A stretch of 64,000 nt of DNA from CAYVUM01 sp964619055 (GCA_964619055.1 CAZUDB010000010.1:1-64000), one strand, 5' to 3'. Counted from the stretch's first letter, positions 48,001-57,200 are shown. A program made the numbers and translations. Notes: generated from the sequence alone by a model not told the origin.

Positions 48001-51000
48001 CGACCGCTGGCTCCATGCCCGTTGTCAGTGGAATCCCGCCGGGGCCAACCTGGCCGAACTCCGTGTTTGGGTACAACTCCGCGAAATCTTCTGCCTGCCC
48101 GATAAGGATCTCCGGTGCCTGCAACCGGAACGTGCCGCTACCTTGAAAACCGGTGGCCACGATCGCCCCATCGAGACGCACCTCATCGTTGATTTGTTGG
48201 CGCCGCTCCTCAGCGGCGATCAAGCTCCCAGGGTTATCCGGATCCTCGAAAAACTCCTTATCGAGGGGAACGATGGACGGCCTCTCCGCATTTTCGCCGT
48301 GCAACAAAATCGCCAGATCGCCACCGGCGCCAAGCGGCACGCCGCTATCATCCCGCGCGATCTGACCGTCGGTCCCCACATAACCACCGCTACTCAAATT
48401 CACCCCGCTGCCCGGCTCAAACACAGTCGAGGAGACACCAGTCACCGGGCCAGAGCCTTCGACCGGCGTCGTCGTAATTGTGATCGAGCCGGCGTCAATG
48501 GCGTCGGAGCCGACCAATGTATCGCGCGTGGCGCCGGTGTCATTAACCCAACGACCGGACACGTCGAGCAACGCACCTTCCTCCAGGAGGAAGGTGGCGA
48601 CGTTTTCGTTGAGGCCGCTGAACTCGTTGCCATCCCCATCCACGCCTCCGTTCTGATAGAGGTCCTGGGCGAACAGGCGATCGGCGTCCGATTCAACTTG
48701 AAGATCGTCGGGTACGACACCGACGTTGCGCGACGGTAGACGGATTGGGATTTCCGGCACGGCGATCAGGTCGAACGTCAACGTTCCCGCCGGTGCATAG
48801 ATCTGCGCCGCCGAAACCTGCCCGTTCACCACCTCACTTCGGAACACTACGTCCTCGGCGGTCAGCGAGAAGCTGCCCTCCGGCGGCAGGATCAGGGTCG
48901 CGTCCGGCTCAAACGCCACGAGACCGGTATTCACACTCAGCGGCGCGGAAACGGTAATGAAATCGACTACCGGCGCCGTCGCCTGGCCATACTTGAAATG
49001 GCCGGCACCGCTTGTGTTCAACGCATCCGTCGACACGGTAACGTTAATGAAATCGCCCACCGTCGGCATGGTCGGGATCGCACCGGCCGGATCCTTTTGG
49101 AAGGTGATTTCCTTGGAAATCAGGCCGGAGAAATCCAGCGTCGCCAGATCCACGGTTCCACGGGTTGGCGGTGGGTCCGTATCCAGCCCCTGACGCGCGC
49201 TGCCATCGCGCTGGTTGGGACCGACGAACACCCCGGCCTGAATATCGCCCTCAACGATCGCAAGGCCCAAGAATGCCACCTCACCGCCATGGCCGCCGTG
49301 GTCGTATCCAGGCTCCAGGATCGAATCAGTGCCCCCGAGCCCGATGCCGTCAATGGATTGACCCTCGCCAAAGCGGTCGTTGACCGGTGTGTAGACATCG
49401 TCAAAGAGCTCATACTGGAGTTGTGGATCTGCATCGGCGATGTTGACGAGGTTGTTAGTGGGGTCGACCAGGTAGGTCGACCCAACCACCGCTGAGTTAA
49501 AGGAGATATAGCCGCCGGCGGCAAAGATCTCGGCCCCCGCCTCAAAAACCGTGACGCCGTTGATGTCGAGGGAGCCGCCATCAATCATGACTTGCTCAAC
49601 GGGCAGCGGCACTGCGTCAATAAAGCCGGACGCGTCAAACAGGGGTGAGCCCTGCCAATCCCGTCCGTCCTCGGTCACGTCATTAACGCGTTGGTCGATG
49701 GTCACGCTTTGACGCAGCAACGCCCCATCGCGCTGTTGCGGCACGTCGGCCAGTTCATTGAGGCCCAAGGGCAGTGTTGTGATGTAATGCTGCGCGACGG
49801 AGGCCTCGACCCCCATCAGCCCGGAGACATCAAGGACTGCACCCGACTCAATGTAAACAGTCGGATCAATCAGGAGCGTTTCGTCCGGATCGTTCGTGTT
49901 AAGGCCGAGAGCCAAGTTGACATCGTCGTTGTTTCCGACCAGCGCATTTATCTGAACGTCCCCGCTGGGAACATATAAAATGCTACCGGACTGAAAGCGC
50001 ACGTCCCCAAAGCTGACGGCAAGCTCGCCAACCGGAGACGTCAGTTCGTTGGACGGGTCGACACCGAAAACATCAGTATTAAGCCGTGTATTGCCGCCAT
50101 CACTGGTGCTGCCCGGCCCGATCTGCGTAACAGCGTTGTTGACGCGGTTACCGGGGCTCAGCTCGATAACGACGGAGGATTGGACGAAGTCGTCAAACGA
50201 ACCCGCCGGAATGGTCCGCTGTGATCCGTCCTCCGCGATGAAGTCGTCCGGCAGGACCGTAATAATCGATCCGTCAAGGAAGTTCAGGCTTGCAGCGGCA
50301 CGGTCGTACTCAAAAGTGCCTGAGAAGCTATTGAGTATGCTGAAAAAACCGACATCCTGCCCAACGATGCGAATGGAGCCTTCAGCGTTAACCGCCGTGG
50401 TGGCGTGCATCATGCCGGCATTATCAAACCGGTTGGCCACAATCGTCACATTGCCGCGCGGTGCCGATACAAGGCCTTCATTGTAAATTCGGCCCGGATA
50501 AGCCAGCGGCGAATTCGGATCATCCGCTAGGGATAGCACAGGATAGAGCAGAAATTGATTGTTTGGCAAGTTCGGTAACTGAAAACCGAACTCATCCATA
50601 AGACCAACTCGGATCAAGGCCCCGCGAACACTGGGGTCGTCCGGAACGTTGATTGTGCCTGGTCCAGACTGTTCTGCCAAAAGATCGTTGTTGTACAAGG
50701 TGAAGTTCCGCCCCGCAGCAAGGACCGCCTGGCCGTCCGGCGTGACGATGCTGCCGTAGTTTTCGACTATAGGTGCGGCTAGAACGACCCGCCCAAGCGG
50801 GCTGCCTTCGCTGACGCCGGGGGTCGCGATCACGGCGCCCTCTTCGACCAGGATTCCCACCTCCCGGTACTCAGCACCCGCATTGATCGGATCGCCGATG
50901 GGTACGTGCTCATAGCGGGGGATAGCGCCGTTCTGGACAACCTCAAACCGGGAAACCTCGACGGGGTCTGTCTCCAAGGTCCGGACGTTACCAATGTTCT

Positions 51001-52102
51001 GGACAGACCCATTCCCGTCCGCGTCAAGCTTGAAACCAAAGCTGAAGGACAATCTCCGCGGGTCCGGCGGGTTGAGGAAATACTCATGCCGCTCGGCACG
51101 GGTCATGTCCGATTCACCGATGTTGACCGTCGAGACAACCAATCCCCTCGTGTTGATTTGGGAAGTGCCCGTGAAGATGATGCCGTTGCGGTTGATGGCC
51201 ATCACCTCGCCCAAGGCTTCGATGCGCCCCAGAATTTGCGATGGAACACCGGAGGGATCGTCGACTTGAACCAGCATCGACCAGTCGCTCGCGTCCTGAT
51301 CGAACCGCAGTGTCGTGTTCAGGCCGATATCGAAGCGGGACCAGGTTGAGACCGCGCGCTCGGCGAGCTGATCGACAGTGACCGTGTAATTTCCGTCGGC
51401 GGATATCTCTTGGGTCGGAAGCGACGCGTTGATCCAGGCCCCGTTGATATCGGGCAGGAGACCCGTGACGTCTTCCCCGTTTTGAGTGACCTTGACGACC
51501 ATGCCAGTATTGGCGTCCGTCTCGATGACGGCATCGGGATACTCGTCTAAAAGCCCGTCCAGAACGCGCCGGAGATCTTCGGTGATGGATCGCTCGTTGG
51601 GCGTGCCAGCGCGCGACTGAAGAGCGCCCAGGGCCTGACCGGCGCGGTAGCGATGCTGCGCCGCCTTCATGGCCTGCAGCCGTTGCTGAGCATTCAGTTG
51701 TTGAATCTGGCTGGCGGCATTGCGGGCTTGGGCACGCAGTGCATTGCCGGATTGTGTTAAGCCGGCGATGGCTGCAGCCCTGGCCGCAGCACGAGCGGCA
51801 TGGTTACCGCCGACTTCTGCGGATGGTGAGCCTTGCGGCCCCGCCGTCGGTACGCTCGCGGTGCCACCAACAGCGCCGCCAAAGGTCGGCCGCCCGGCAC
51901 GGCCAACGGCCTCTGCCGGACTGTGCACGAACGCAGCGATCAGCAACGCCGAAACGCTGACGCTAGTGAGGAGCCAGTGCCGGCTGGGGCAATCGCGCTC
52001 TTTTAGGACTCCGCCCGCCGAAGACTCGCGATCGATTACCGCGGCGGATCGCCCGGACAGACCGTTCTTCTTGCCCATCCCGCGCACGCTCCCTGCCCCC
52101 AT
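39029..52102 (-). CDS. Giant filamentous-haemagglutinin-like exoprotein (about 4,357 aa)
   Basis: One uninterrupted gene. I start it at ATG 52102, five bases after GGAGGAGG; the frame runs open to 52345, but that extension lacks an SD. A long extended signal peptide follows (hydrophobic core about 43-58, cleavage near 65 after SPAEA), then an Ala/Arg/Gln-rich helical stretch. Residues about 250-340 are the haemagglutination/TPS domain (GEVMAINRNGIIFTGTSQIN). Thousands of residues of beta-helix strands follow (GNVTIVANRFDNAGMM-type rungs), rich in Asp, Gly and Val and poor in Cys and Lys. Near 42710-42850 there are two Asp-rich loops of calcium-binding type. The C terminus (FGDIDAGRGRRTDTV, VTGAGIFTTVSVPGAPVG) resembles the DUF3739 end of large alpha/betaproteobacterial FHA proteins. 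No TpsB partner is in the window. Confidence 0.9.
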   Translation of the reverse strand: MGAGSVRGMGKKNGLSGRSAAVIDRESSAGGVLKERDCPSRHWLLTSVSVSALLIAAFVHSPAEAVGRAGRPTFGGAVGGTASVPTAGPQGSPSAEVGGNHAARAAARAAAIAGLTQSGNALRAQARNAASQIQQLNAQQRLQAMKAAQHRYRAGQALGALQSRAGTPNERSITEDLRRVLDGLLDEYPDAVIETDANTGMVVKVTQNGEDVTGLLPDINGAWINASLPTQEISADGNYTVTVDQLAERAVSTWSRFDIGLNTTLRFDQDASDWSMLVQVDDPSGVPSQILGRIEALGEVMAINRNGIIFTGTSQINTRGLVVSTVNIGESDMTRAERHEYFLNPPDPRRLSFSFGFKLDADGNGSVQNIGNVRTLETDPVEVSRFEVVQNGAIPRYEHVPIGDPINAGAEYREVGILVEEGAVIATPGVSEGSPLGRVVLAAPIVENYGSIVTPDGQAVLAAGRNFTLYNNDLLAEQSGPGTINVPDDPSVRGALIRVGLMDEFGFQLPNLPNNQFLLYPVLSLADDPNSPLAYPGRIYNEGLVSAPRGNVTIVANRFDNAGMMHATTAVNAEGSIRIVGQDVGFFSILNSFSGTFEYDRAAASLNFLDGSIITVLPDDFIAEDGSQRTIPAGSFDDFVQSSVVIELSPGNRVNNAVTQIGPGSTSDGGNTRLNTDVFGVDPSNELTSPVGELAVSFGDVRFQSGSILYVPSGDVQINALVGNNDDVNLALGLNTNDPDETLLIDPTVYIESGAVLDVSGLMGVEASVAQHYITTLPLGLNELADVPQQRDGALLRQSVTIDQRVNDVTEDGRDWQGSPLFDASGFIDAVPLPVEQVMIDGGSLDINGVTVFEAGAEIFAAGGYISFNSAVVGSTYLVDPTNNLVNIADADPQLQYELFDDVYTPVNDRFGEGQSIDGIGLGGTDSILEPGYDHGGHGGEVAFLGLAIVEGDIQAGVFVGPNQRDGSARQGLDTDPPPTRGTVDLATLDFSGLISKEITFQKDPAGAIPTMPTVGDFINVTVSTDALNTSGAGHFKYGQATAPVVDFITVSAPLSVNTGLVAFEPDATLILPPEGSFSLTAEDVVFRSEVVNGQVSAAQIYAPAGTLTFDLIAVPEIPIRLPSRNVGVVPDDLQVESDADRLFAQDLYQNGGVDGDGNEFSGLNENVATFLLEEGALLDVSGRWVNDTGATRDTLVGSDAIDAGSITITTTPVEGSGPVTGVSSTVFEPGSGVNLSSGGYVGTDGQIARDDSGVPLGAGGDLAILLHGENAERPSIVPLDKEFFEDPDNPGSLIAAEERRQQINDEVRLDGAIVATGFQGSGTFRLQAPEILIGQAEDFAELYPNTEFGQVGPGGIPLTTGMEPAVDDSGNPIMSPTGRILVDPDFFGVGFGSYDMTGLLRVDVAPDTDVQLVQPQWQLVAAEEGAQSLTDVAAVGLNTDAQRPSMNLSLTARGWTDHADVAFRLPATPNSSASFPRRLPGFTLRNALILGEGSAITGSPGSRIRVEAEGQLTAYGEFVAPAGDITLVQRGVTINAVDDANPGLRFLYYTFVNDNQNQGTNNFPVDGIALSLAPTFAADVSGAIVSDPLADALTAIVLDGGQITITATTLFGSEGSALIADGVAATVANRQLNDRVQAAQALAPFDLEDFVAIASNAGTISIDTTSFGVFYGTIRAARPTGTQALGGTFLLNATDVQLFEETPPPDTLLLNTNDDGLLAVDPNQLLSLLRDFSGFFALGNNSIQDSGIGSLQIDADRLAVTADLDLSLDRSFIFEQTGTRDPSTPGSITWLPEGEFLSLFPPLSETTFLPELVGGEGTASIEAPYIALAGAQPSDPNSVVLPEEPISGLELTKANPTGEPKAFLNLTGDVIDIASLFELQHVDAVSLTGREAIRFVTSTATNGGLVRQAILGAPGDLQLTSPLVYPETAAQAVIMTSETVTFSYDGAAGAAPLSAGGEMLVSAKTIIHEGVVRAPLGTILMGFEDEEGFLTALGLERPTAGSLFVPTETVEFRDGSVTSTSLVGLQVPYGFTVEQADWFGPDGVLIGAPPEKTVVVLGANQNLSDGAVIDQSGGGEVYAIEFIPGLGGSRDVLTESTTTDPTAEVYAIVPGYTADVFTVAPQDPFFRSGRVAGDDTFVAPDYGQMGRTLTITEDLPGLPIGTYVLLPGRYATLPGAYRVQVVPGQESALVQTVLPQPDGTLIAPGTLGQGPSATGGRTELFAFQSQVVWGGFSEILETDARPFFTAAAEAADRAVPRLPQDAGRVVFQAVDSFVLDADLRFGVQPGGRGGQVDLSFAKIAVVSDDPGTTADDTFRADLTNQDFLVLSPDDVARFNAESVLFGGIRSTGPDGTEIEPVASEIEIRTTSGDPLENLEIIFAATDTVLVGEGSSILGTAGEGAARAPDIGLAGTGALVIASNAERGILASEDAEVSQAGVIDIEADVTLTPIASLLLAADAGTNLDDSAILGGRLIQITADTINFLRDTSNGGPSDGVDIGQSQLLRLTNAEVLTLQAGSAINFFAPLEFSGRLQDVTFDTPALVNEFAAANPVDGVTIASDLVTLTNRSAGPDDTLSTASVDFAVEAETLILGGVGTSLDGFSFEAVVSERVIAGDSPDPGTLLVAGYIDLVTPLVEAGTGANFTLDAAGTDSVLQLLAPSAADGMPTRSAFAGRVNLEASASVRIESTVSAEGGIVTVLARDGDINIVDNGHVDVSGFSRSFVDKVVSADGGTVVLRADTGNVIVDGADVANGERATVDVSGVDEGSAGTLKIMAGDSLVLNNGKSDADAPQYFDGRGTAGDSSSGGSFQLDALGAVELDARPGNATGPLLAPELVAGGFSKALDVRSGQGNLELYTDLVAGTVALSADDNQAQVIVDSRIDVTGPIGGTIELYGRDQVTLLGNAELLAFANAAQPASEITDPAFRHGEVIIGVGPNGRLDLSDGASLDVHRDVDPPQPGEAGGIVHLRIPFVSVYNNQGLDGIIGDNVLAADFGAPTAIVLEPYEQIRVDDTLDEARWDQVFQDFDPNQSPAEFQAFVTKANQVFDTEPLRITPGLELFNDRTTDLGGDIQISASEDFARHRFDLDGDGVGDAPGVLTLRAIGDVTVTASLTDGFTIDDINNDGVLDTDEIVAGELFAISPDGEIPQSWSYRIVAGARLDSADPTAVAPVATFETGALKDRGNVVIGNEPTMTPPTLFTSGANRGRVDAENSTPPLGENVVVRTGTGSIDIGAGGRGMGDRAPTLSERALQAGLRAPEDAAILLTSPSAVVYTAGVHVPDESGFVDDEEIGLFGVNERFGQNVTEQTFADRYNAPARFGALNGDGVTVEGVNPELAGLQSTDPVFPTFGGDIVFEAPNGSIVGQQHYRDVSSRQNVRVFGSFRSSRQVGTLTDINYGSASADTRDFFADVAYLGQLFTPWLWGQGLGSVDSDATGVFGGDGQQSAHWVVTGAFQQGVAALGGGDVTVTAGQDVRNLSFSIVSSFRATGGKTNDPDASGPAELVTYGGGNLTVAAGNNVGSIVTLAEDGRANIKAGGALNASYNHLVAFDTLGGGANARIDPDSREFLPLPSLFFLGNADVDVQARTSIDIGAIATTQDLNRYLARPTTGNSNPRETYDEAPQDGPARGYYSFDPNLELNDSASLQAVAVAGDLVLEPVNLEYLSRYGGGEAPFAQDGTFLTGNDVVSTYVDQLDSGPRTDLPPTTVLASLGGSAELVGGITVSPADVGNLDVLAFSSIYYYQNTQQNLIAQGGEPLPIPASIKFFDAEPAAMVSPINPRLLATADDSALRPIEAGDYVPGVREIDEGYALDQEGSAVYTKSVVRSDPELRAADEEPSRFVALTGDMISGFDPNKPGDPTVATFGAAPLPIYVNEPATMLAGGDILNLSFVGQNNAEDDVTIIQAGGDITFDQGVQNAQRLDQTPVLEPRGGTFVISGPGEFVLAAGGSLDLKPSLQGFTEDFTSVNFRFESLRFEPDTPFSGFLPGGILAVGNRINPFLAEDSADINILFGAQFGLDLGLPDQEVTTVLGTSDALDALLGEPGSAREGGAQALLFETLREATQTGDTAQSFAAIDALFPQSAGYSDNRSASGSQVQTGDFNMINALVRSEFGGEIDILGPGGGALVGPLNTTEGLPPDAIGVLTLRGGAINVFTDDDFNVFASRTGTLQGGDITIVSSFGDIDAGRGRRTDTVFPRLQTLPNDVLGTLVDFGALVTGAGIFTTVSVPGAPVGNVFLGALRGAISAGEAGIRSSGNLFVSAETIINAVNIQVAGETQSAGDAPTVVAPGVLTISATSETQAGTLDALTVAGREDAENANRVASVISVEVLGLTPAGGSGGSIPGADSELDDLMSPDR

Positions 52103-52456
52103 GCCTGCCTCCTCCGAAACAGAAAGACCAACACCGTGCTGGAACCCCAGCGTGTCGGTCCGAGATAAAGCACATTTCGCATATTTTCGCTGTAAACTTG
52201 TTATCACAGCGGCGTTGCGGGAGGTGGGAAGGTAGGAGCCCCGAGTCAATCGCCCTATCGAGAAATCGTACGCAGTGTTGCTTTGCGATGACTCGGAGGA
52301 TTGTGGCACCGAAGCCTCGGGCCCTGCCGGGGTCGCGGCCTGCAAGACGGACCGGTTGATTTTCTCCTCAGGCAGCGCGCGTTAAACTCCAAGTGGACTA
52401 GGGCCAAACGTTAGCCCCCTTGTCGAGCGAATACGCGACTTGAGCCGAACTGACCA
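52103..52456. other. Intergenic region between the giant exoprotein gene and the phage module
   Basis: About 354 bases without a convincing gene. The part nearest the exoprotein start is AT-richer and carries the SD GGAGGAGG (52108-52115, minus strand). A minus-strand TTTACA about 95 bases upstream of the ATG could be a -35 box, but I find no well-placed -10. The host-phage junction should fall in this stretch; I could not see an integrase, tRNA or obvious direct repeat marking it. Confidence 0.5.
52108..52115 (-). promoter_or_regulatory. Strong Shine-Dalgarno deciding the exoprotein start
   Basis: GGAGGAGG on the minus strand, five bases before ATG 52102. It is the best ribosome-binding site in the region and the reason the upstream 81-codon extension is rejected. 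Confidence 0.8.
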
Positions 52457-54019
52457 CTATGGCGTGAAGTCAGTCTGAGCTGCGACAGGCTTCGAACCGG
52501 GGCGCCACGCTCCCGATGCCGCCCGCATTGGCCCGTCGGGCGCTCGCCTCGGCAAACGCACGGGCTCCAACAACAAGCACGCCGCCACCGCGTCCAAACC
52601 ATCATCGTGCCCATGCTCACCTGGTCGCCATTCCCGGATTTCCTGCAGAAATGGCGTGGATCGGACACTCGCATGGACGTGCAGGCGTCGGGCCGCCAGG
52701 ATCGGATCAAAAGCGTCCAGAATCCGAAGCGCTTTCTGCCGCGAAGACGTCCGCTCAATCACGGCGCACGCCAGGCCCGCTTCCGCGAATTCGCGACGCA
52801 GCAATCCGGGCAAGAATCGACCTAGCCCGTTTGTTTCAATGCCAACGGCGGGAACGTGGTGGTGCTCCGCGAACGCAACCACTTGCTGACAAAGCTGAGT
52901 CGCTGCATCGGTCGTCGTCAATAGCGACGGTTCGTGCGTAATATAACGAATTGCGTGAAGCCAGTACGCACCAGATTCACTCGTATAAACGACTGCAACA
53001 ACACTCGCATCCCCTTTGTCAGGCGACCCAAATGACGGATCCCAACAGCATGATACCGAACGTAATTTTTGGCCGTCAACCATCAGGCACGACTGGCCGT
53101 TTGACTGTCTAAAAACTAAATCGCAATCATACCAATTGAGCAGATCGGCATCCAACCTTGCTTCTTTTAAATTTGTAGGTTTTAGTAACATCTGGCTCGA
53201 AAATTTTTTTGGTCCTGTTTGGGTACGGATTTCCTCGATGATCTCAGGCGGAAAACGTTCCGGCCACGCACTATTACCATTATCGTCGATAACAGGTAGC
53301 ATCAATTTTTGATAACCGGTTAGAAAAGGAGATTCATCCATCTCCTCTGTTCTGTCGTTCTCATTGTCTGTTCTATAAATGGTAGATATAGAATGTGGAG
53401 TTCCAATATAGAGGCTTAAACCTCCAGGAACCAACACGTAGTCGATCTCCGCAAGTCGCTCACGAAGATCCCTTCTTTTCGCTGCGGAATCACATGTGTT
53501 TGGAACTTCGACATCATCACATATGACAATGTCAGCTCGTGAGCCTGTTACATTGGATCCAATACCTTTTGCTAACATTGACGGATCACGATATTCGCCG
53601 GTTCTGTTAACCGTGAATTGATCGGATGCCCATTGTTGACTCCGTGGTGGAATTAAGTTCTTTGTAAATGGATGTTTTTCGATGATTTTTTTCACGTTCC
53701 GCACCATTTTTCGCGCAAGTGCGTGATCCGCTGCCCAAACAAGTATTCTGAGGTTTGGTTCACATGATAGCAACCAAGCACAGAACAGGCCTATAACTGT
53801 CGATTTTCCGGCATTTCGAAAGGCACAAAGGACTAAGCGTCGATTTCCTTTCTTCCAACTTTCAAGAAGCCAGCGACACATATTTACATGAATTTGTGGC
53901 GTTTCTAGATTTTGCAACTCATTCCATTTTTCGAAAAAATCAATGAAGTCTAACGAGTCGGCCGACTCGAAGAATATTCTCGTTCCAATTTTTTCATTTT
54001 TATCTGGATAAAATATCAT
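52457..54019 (-). CDS. Phage terminase large subunit (T7 gp19-like)
   Basis: A 520-aa protein from ATG 54019 (the frame begins with TTG at 54028, but GAGGA sits at the right distance for the ATG). The ATPase half has a Walker A-like CAFRNAGKSTV and Walker B ADIVICDDVE, then YIGTPHS. The nuclease half has three acidic sites: WDPSFGSPDKGDASVV, VGIETNGLG and HGHDDGLDAVAA. It packages DNA into the prohead through the portal. The first two thirds of the gene are markedly AT-rich and the last third GC-rich, suggesting a mosaic origin. No small terminase is seen next to it. Confidence 0.9.
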   Translation of the reverse strand: MIFYPDKNEKIGTRIFFESADSLDFIDFFEKWNELQNLETPQIHVNMCRWLLESWKKGNRRLVLCAFRNAGKSTVIGLFCAWLLSCEPNLRILVWAADHALARKMVRNVKKIIEKHPFTKNLIPPRSQQWASDQFTVNRTGEYRDPSMLAKGIGSNVTGSRADIVICDDVEVPNTCDSAAKRRDLRERLAEIDYVLVPGGLSLYIGTPHSISTIYRTDNENDRTEEMDESPFLTGYQKLMLPVIDDNGNSAWPERFPPEIIEEIRTQTGPKKFSSQMLLKPTNLKEARLDADLLNWYDCDLVFRQSNGQSCLMVDGQKLRSVSCCWDPSFGSPDKGDASVVAVVYTSESGAYWLHAIRYITHEPSLLTTTDAATQLCQQVVAFAEHHHVPAVGIETNGLGRFLPGLLRREFAEAGLACAVIERTSSRQKALRILDAFDPILAARRLHVHASVRSTPFLQEIREWRPGEHGHDDGLDAVAACLLLEPVRLPRRAPDGPMRAASGAWRPGSKPVAAQTDFTP

Positions 54020-54210
54020 TTTGCCCAATCCTCGACTTTTTGTTCACCAGATCTCATTGCGACGACAGGCATGAATGAAGCTATACTGCCTATTTTAATA
54101 GAATTTGTATATCAGTTTAAAAAAATAACGTGGATATTATCAATAAAAAAGATATACATTTTCTTTAAAAAGACATCGTAGATTCTTATCCTTTTCAAAG
54201 TAGCAGTGAG
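54020..54210. other. AT-rich phage intergenic spacer
   Basis: A 191-base stretch, very rich in A and T, between the tailspike stop and the terminase start. It could hold a promoter for the terminase on the minus strand. T7-like phages place a holin and small terminase here; I see no open frame for either. Confidence 0.5.
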
Positions 54211-57200
54211 CTAGGCGCTACCATCCAAGCGAATCCACGAACTGGGCCCAATAACACTATCAATGAGCTCGACCACACTGCCGTCTGTGATCGCGACTGC
54301 CGAGCCTTCAATTGCCTGGAGCCCCTCAGCCATTAGCTGCACTGGTCCGCCGGACCTATTGACAACGGTTATCTGGCCACCCTCGTTCATCGCCGTTGGG
54401 AGATCGATCTGGAACGCACCGCTTTTGCAGACAAGTCGATCGCCGACCTGGGCCGCGAACGGCGACGTGGCAACCACGGTCCACTTCGCTCTGGCATAGC
54501 TGCCTTGCCCTGGCGCCAAATCAACGTCTTGATCTGCAAGCGTTATACTCCGATCGACCGATACGGCGTCCGCGTCGAATGCGATCCGCTGAGGCCCCTT
54601 AGCCACTGCCAGGTTGGTGACCAAGGTGGCTCCTGAACCGTTTGGCGCGATGGTGATGTCGCCATTGGCGGAGCTGACGATAGCTTGACCGTCAACGTCC
54701 AAATCTCCACCCAGTTTCGGCGTCTTATCCTCTCCAAGCGTGTTTAGTCCTGACACGACCAGATCGGCGTTATCTCCATCATCCGTAAAATGCAACCAGA
54801 ACATACGGCCCTGCGGGACGGTATCTTGACCATTAAATGATTTTATATTAACACCACCATTAAATTTTATGAATCCAAACCCACTTTTTTTTCCAATGAG
54901 CAAGTCATGAGTATCAAATACGCCAGCATTGAGGGTCCATGTTTGATTTCCATTTTTTGTTCCGTTAAGTATCTTATTTAGATCCGTTTTGTTAAGACTT
55001 TTGGCAGCGCTTACTGAGGCATTGGCCCTCTGTCTTTCTAGGCTGTCAAAAAGCGAGTCTATTGCGGAGAGGTGAGATTCCACGTTCCCCGCCGAGGCAC
55101 CATAGTTCTTTGGTAGAAGATCGACTTGAATGTTATCGGCATCGAAGCAATCGCTAGACACCGCATTGGGATCGTAGATCGCAGCCAGCATGTCGCCACC
55201 GCCAACCGCCGCTGCCCACGCGACATCGCCGTCAGTGTCGGACGCCTTTGCCAGCACTTGCCCCATCGTGCCTCCCGATGGAAGCGCCTTTTGCAAAGTC
55301 CTCTCGTCGACGAGGGTGGTCCGATTGCCTGCCGGCCCCATGTAGATCGCGGCCGAAACGTTCGTCAGGTCAGGTTGATACCGCACGAAGTTGGGTAGAA
55401 GGATCGGCAGACTATCTTTCTCGCGAAACAGCCGCTTCCAGTGCGGTCCCGTGATCGTGTTGTCCTCCACCCTTACCCAACCGGGGTAACGCGTCAGGGA
55501 GATCGAAATTGTCGAACCGGCCGCTTCGTCTGTAGGGGCGGGTGTCACTGTCACGGCGCCGCCGTCGGTCGTAACGGCGGTGACAGTGAAACCCGTGTTG
55601 TTCCCGTCCAGGGCCGCGCCGGTGACCGTCAGAACATCACCGACCCTTATCTGGCGCAGCCAGTTGCGGGTATCTCTGATCTCGGCGGCGGCGGCATTGA
55701 ACGAGATTGTGGTGAAGTTGGTCAGAAGCCCAACCGTCCAATCCTCGTTGCGCACTACCTCGTTGACAGCGGCGGCAAAATCCTCCTTCAAACCCGTGAT
55801 AATGTTGTTAGCGAACTGGACGCGTTGACTGCCGCGACTCCAAACACAGTAATTGATGTTGCCGCCATACGGCACACCGTCGTAGACCTCGCCCATGTCG
55901 TCGAAAGTGTTGGCCTCGACGATCACGTCAGAGGTTCCCCTAAGATCAAGACCGGTGCGCAGTCCTTTGAAGTGGTTGCCGAACACCGAGGCACGTGAGC
56001 CAGGCAAGCCCAGCACGTCGCCGCCGATGCTCGCGACTGTCGCTGTAATACCAGCGGAGCCGTTTAGGAAACGGCTTCCCGTAATTGTAATCCCATTCAG
56101 GCCACGCTTGAGCGTGACGCCCGAGGCGTTGCCTTCAAAGAGACAGTTCTCGACCTTAAGTTGCTCCCCAAAGAGTTGAGATGACCCGCTAAAGTAAACC
56201 CCCGTATCGGGAAACCCGCGTGCGGAGCAATCCCGCAGGATCACCTGCCGGCAGGCGCCTATGAAAAAGCCGGTGTCGGACTGATTGCCATCACGGAAGG
56301 TCACGCCGGGGTCTTTACAGTACGTGTGCGCGTTCTCCATAATCGCGCGCTCGACACGGGTATTACCGACAAAGTGAAGACATGATTGCCCTGATCCAGT
56401 ACCAAGAAAACTCTGCAAACGGGCATCAAATTCACCACCGGTCCAATGCCAACGTAGGTCGGTGGCGCCGTCCGCAATTCGGAAGATTGCCCCCCACTTA
56501 GCGTTCGGCTGAAGAACAAAGATCGCTTTCGGCGACGCGAATACATAGAAGTCGTTGGCGACGTCATCAACTTCAACCGCATTGTCGAGCCGATAAGTCC
56601 CTGAGGGAATCAAGATTTGCCGATGCCCGGCCGCGAAGGCCGCCTCGATGGCGTTACCCATCGCCGTGCCAGCGTCCGAAGCTCCTGAGTTATCGACACC
56701 GCCGTCGGCCACAACGTCGTACCAGCGGCTAAGCTTAGTCTTGTCTTTCGCCGTCATGACGCCAGCCAAGGATTGTGTAGCCGCCGGCAAAGTGACACCG
56801 CTGCCAGTTGTGTTGGCGATCGGTACCGTTTGGGACGTGACGGCGCCCAAGCTCAGATCGCCGCCGCTGCCGCCGGCGACATCATCCCACACGGTGTTGT
56901 AATCGGTGTTGTCGACCTTCTTGAGGACCTGCCCGGCCGCGCCTCCCTGGGGCAGCAGCACGGCATCGCCCGGCTGAACGGCCGTGTCGGCGAGCAGGCC
57001 CTGAGCAAGCGTTGCTTTTGTGTCTAAAGCGGTTTGCAAGCCCAGGATGTCACCAACACTTGTTCCATGCGGATTGCCACCCAAGCCAGCATGCGCATCG
57101 CCGATCGCGCCCGCCGCTGAAGCGCCATCCTCAATGTTCAGCAAGTTCCGCTGTTCGGCCGTGTTCGCTGCCGTGAGCATCGCACGACCGGCAACCGTGG

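Noticed and set aside
39272..50486. Many long plus-strand open frames (up to about 350 codons) opposite the giant exoprotein gene
   Set aside because: They are reverse-frame shadows of a GC-rich, Asp/Gly/Val-rich coding sequence; none has a sensible start site, domain or operon context.
52103..52345. 81-codon N-terminal extension of the giant exoprotein frame
   Set aside because: It would place the signal peptide about 140 residues from the start; GGAGGAGG directly before ATG 52102 fits much better.
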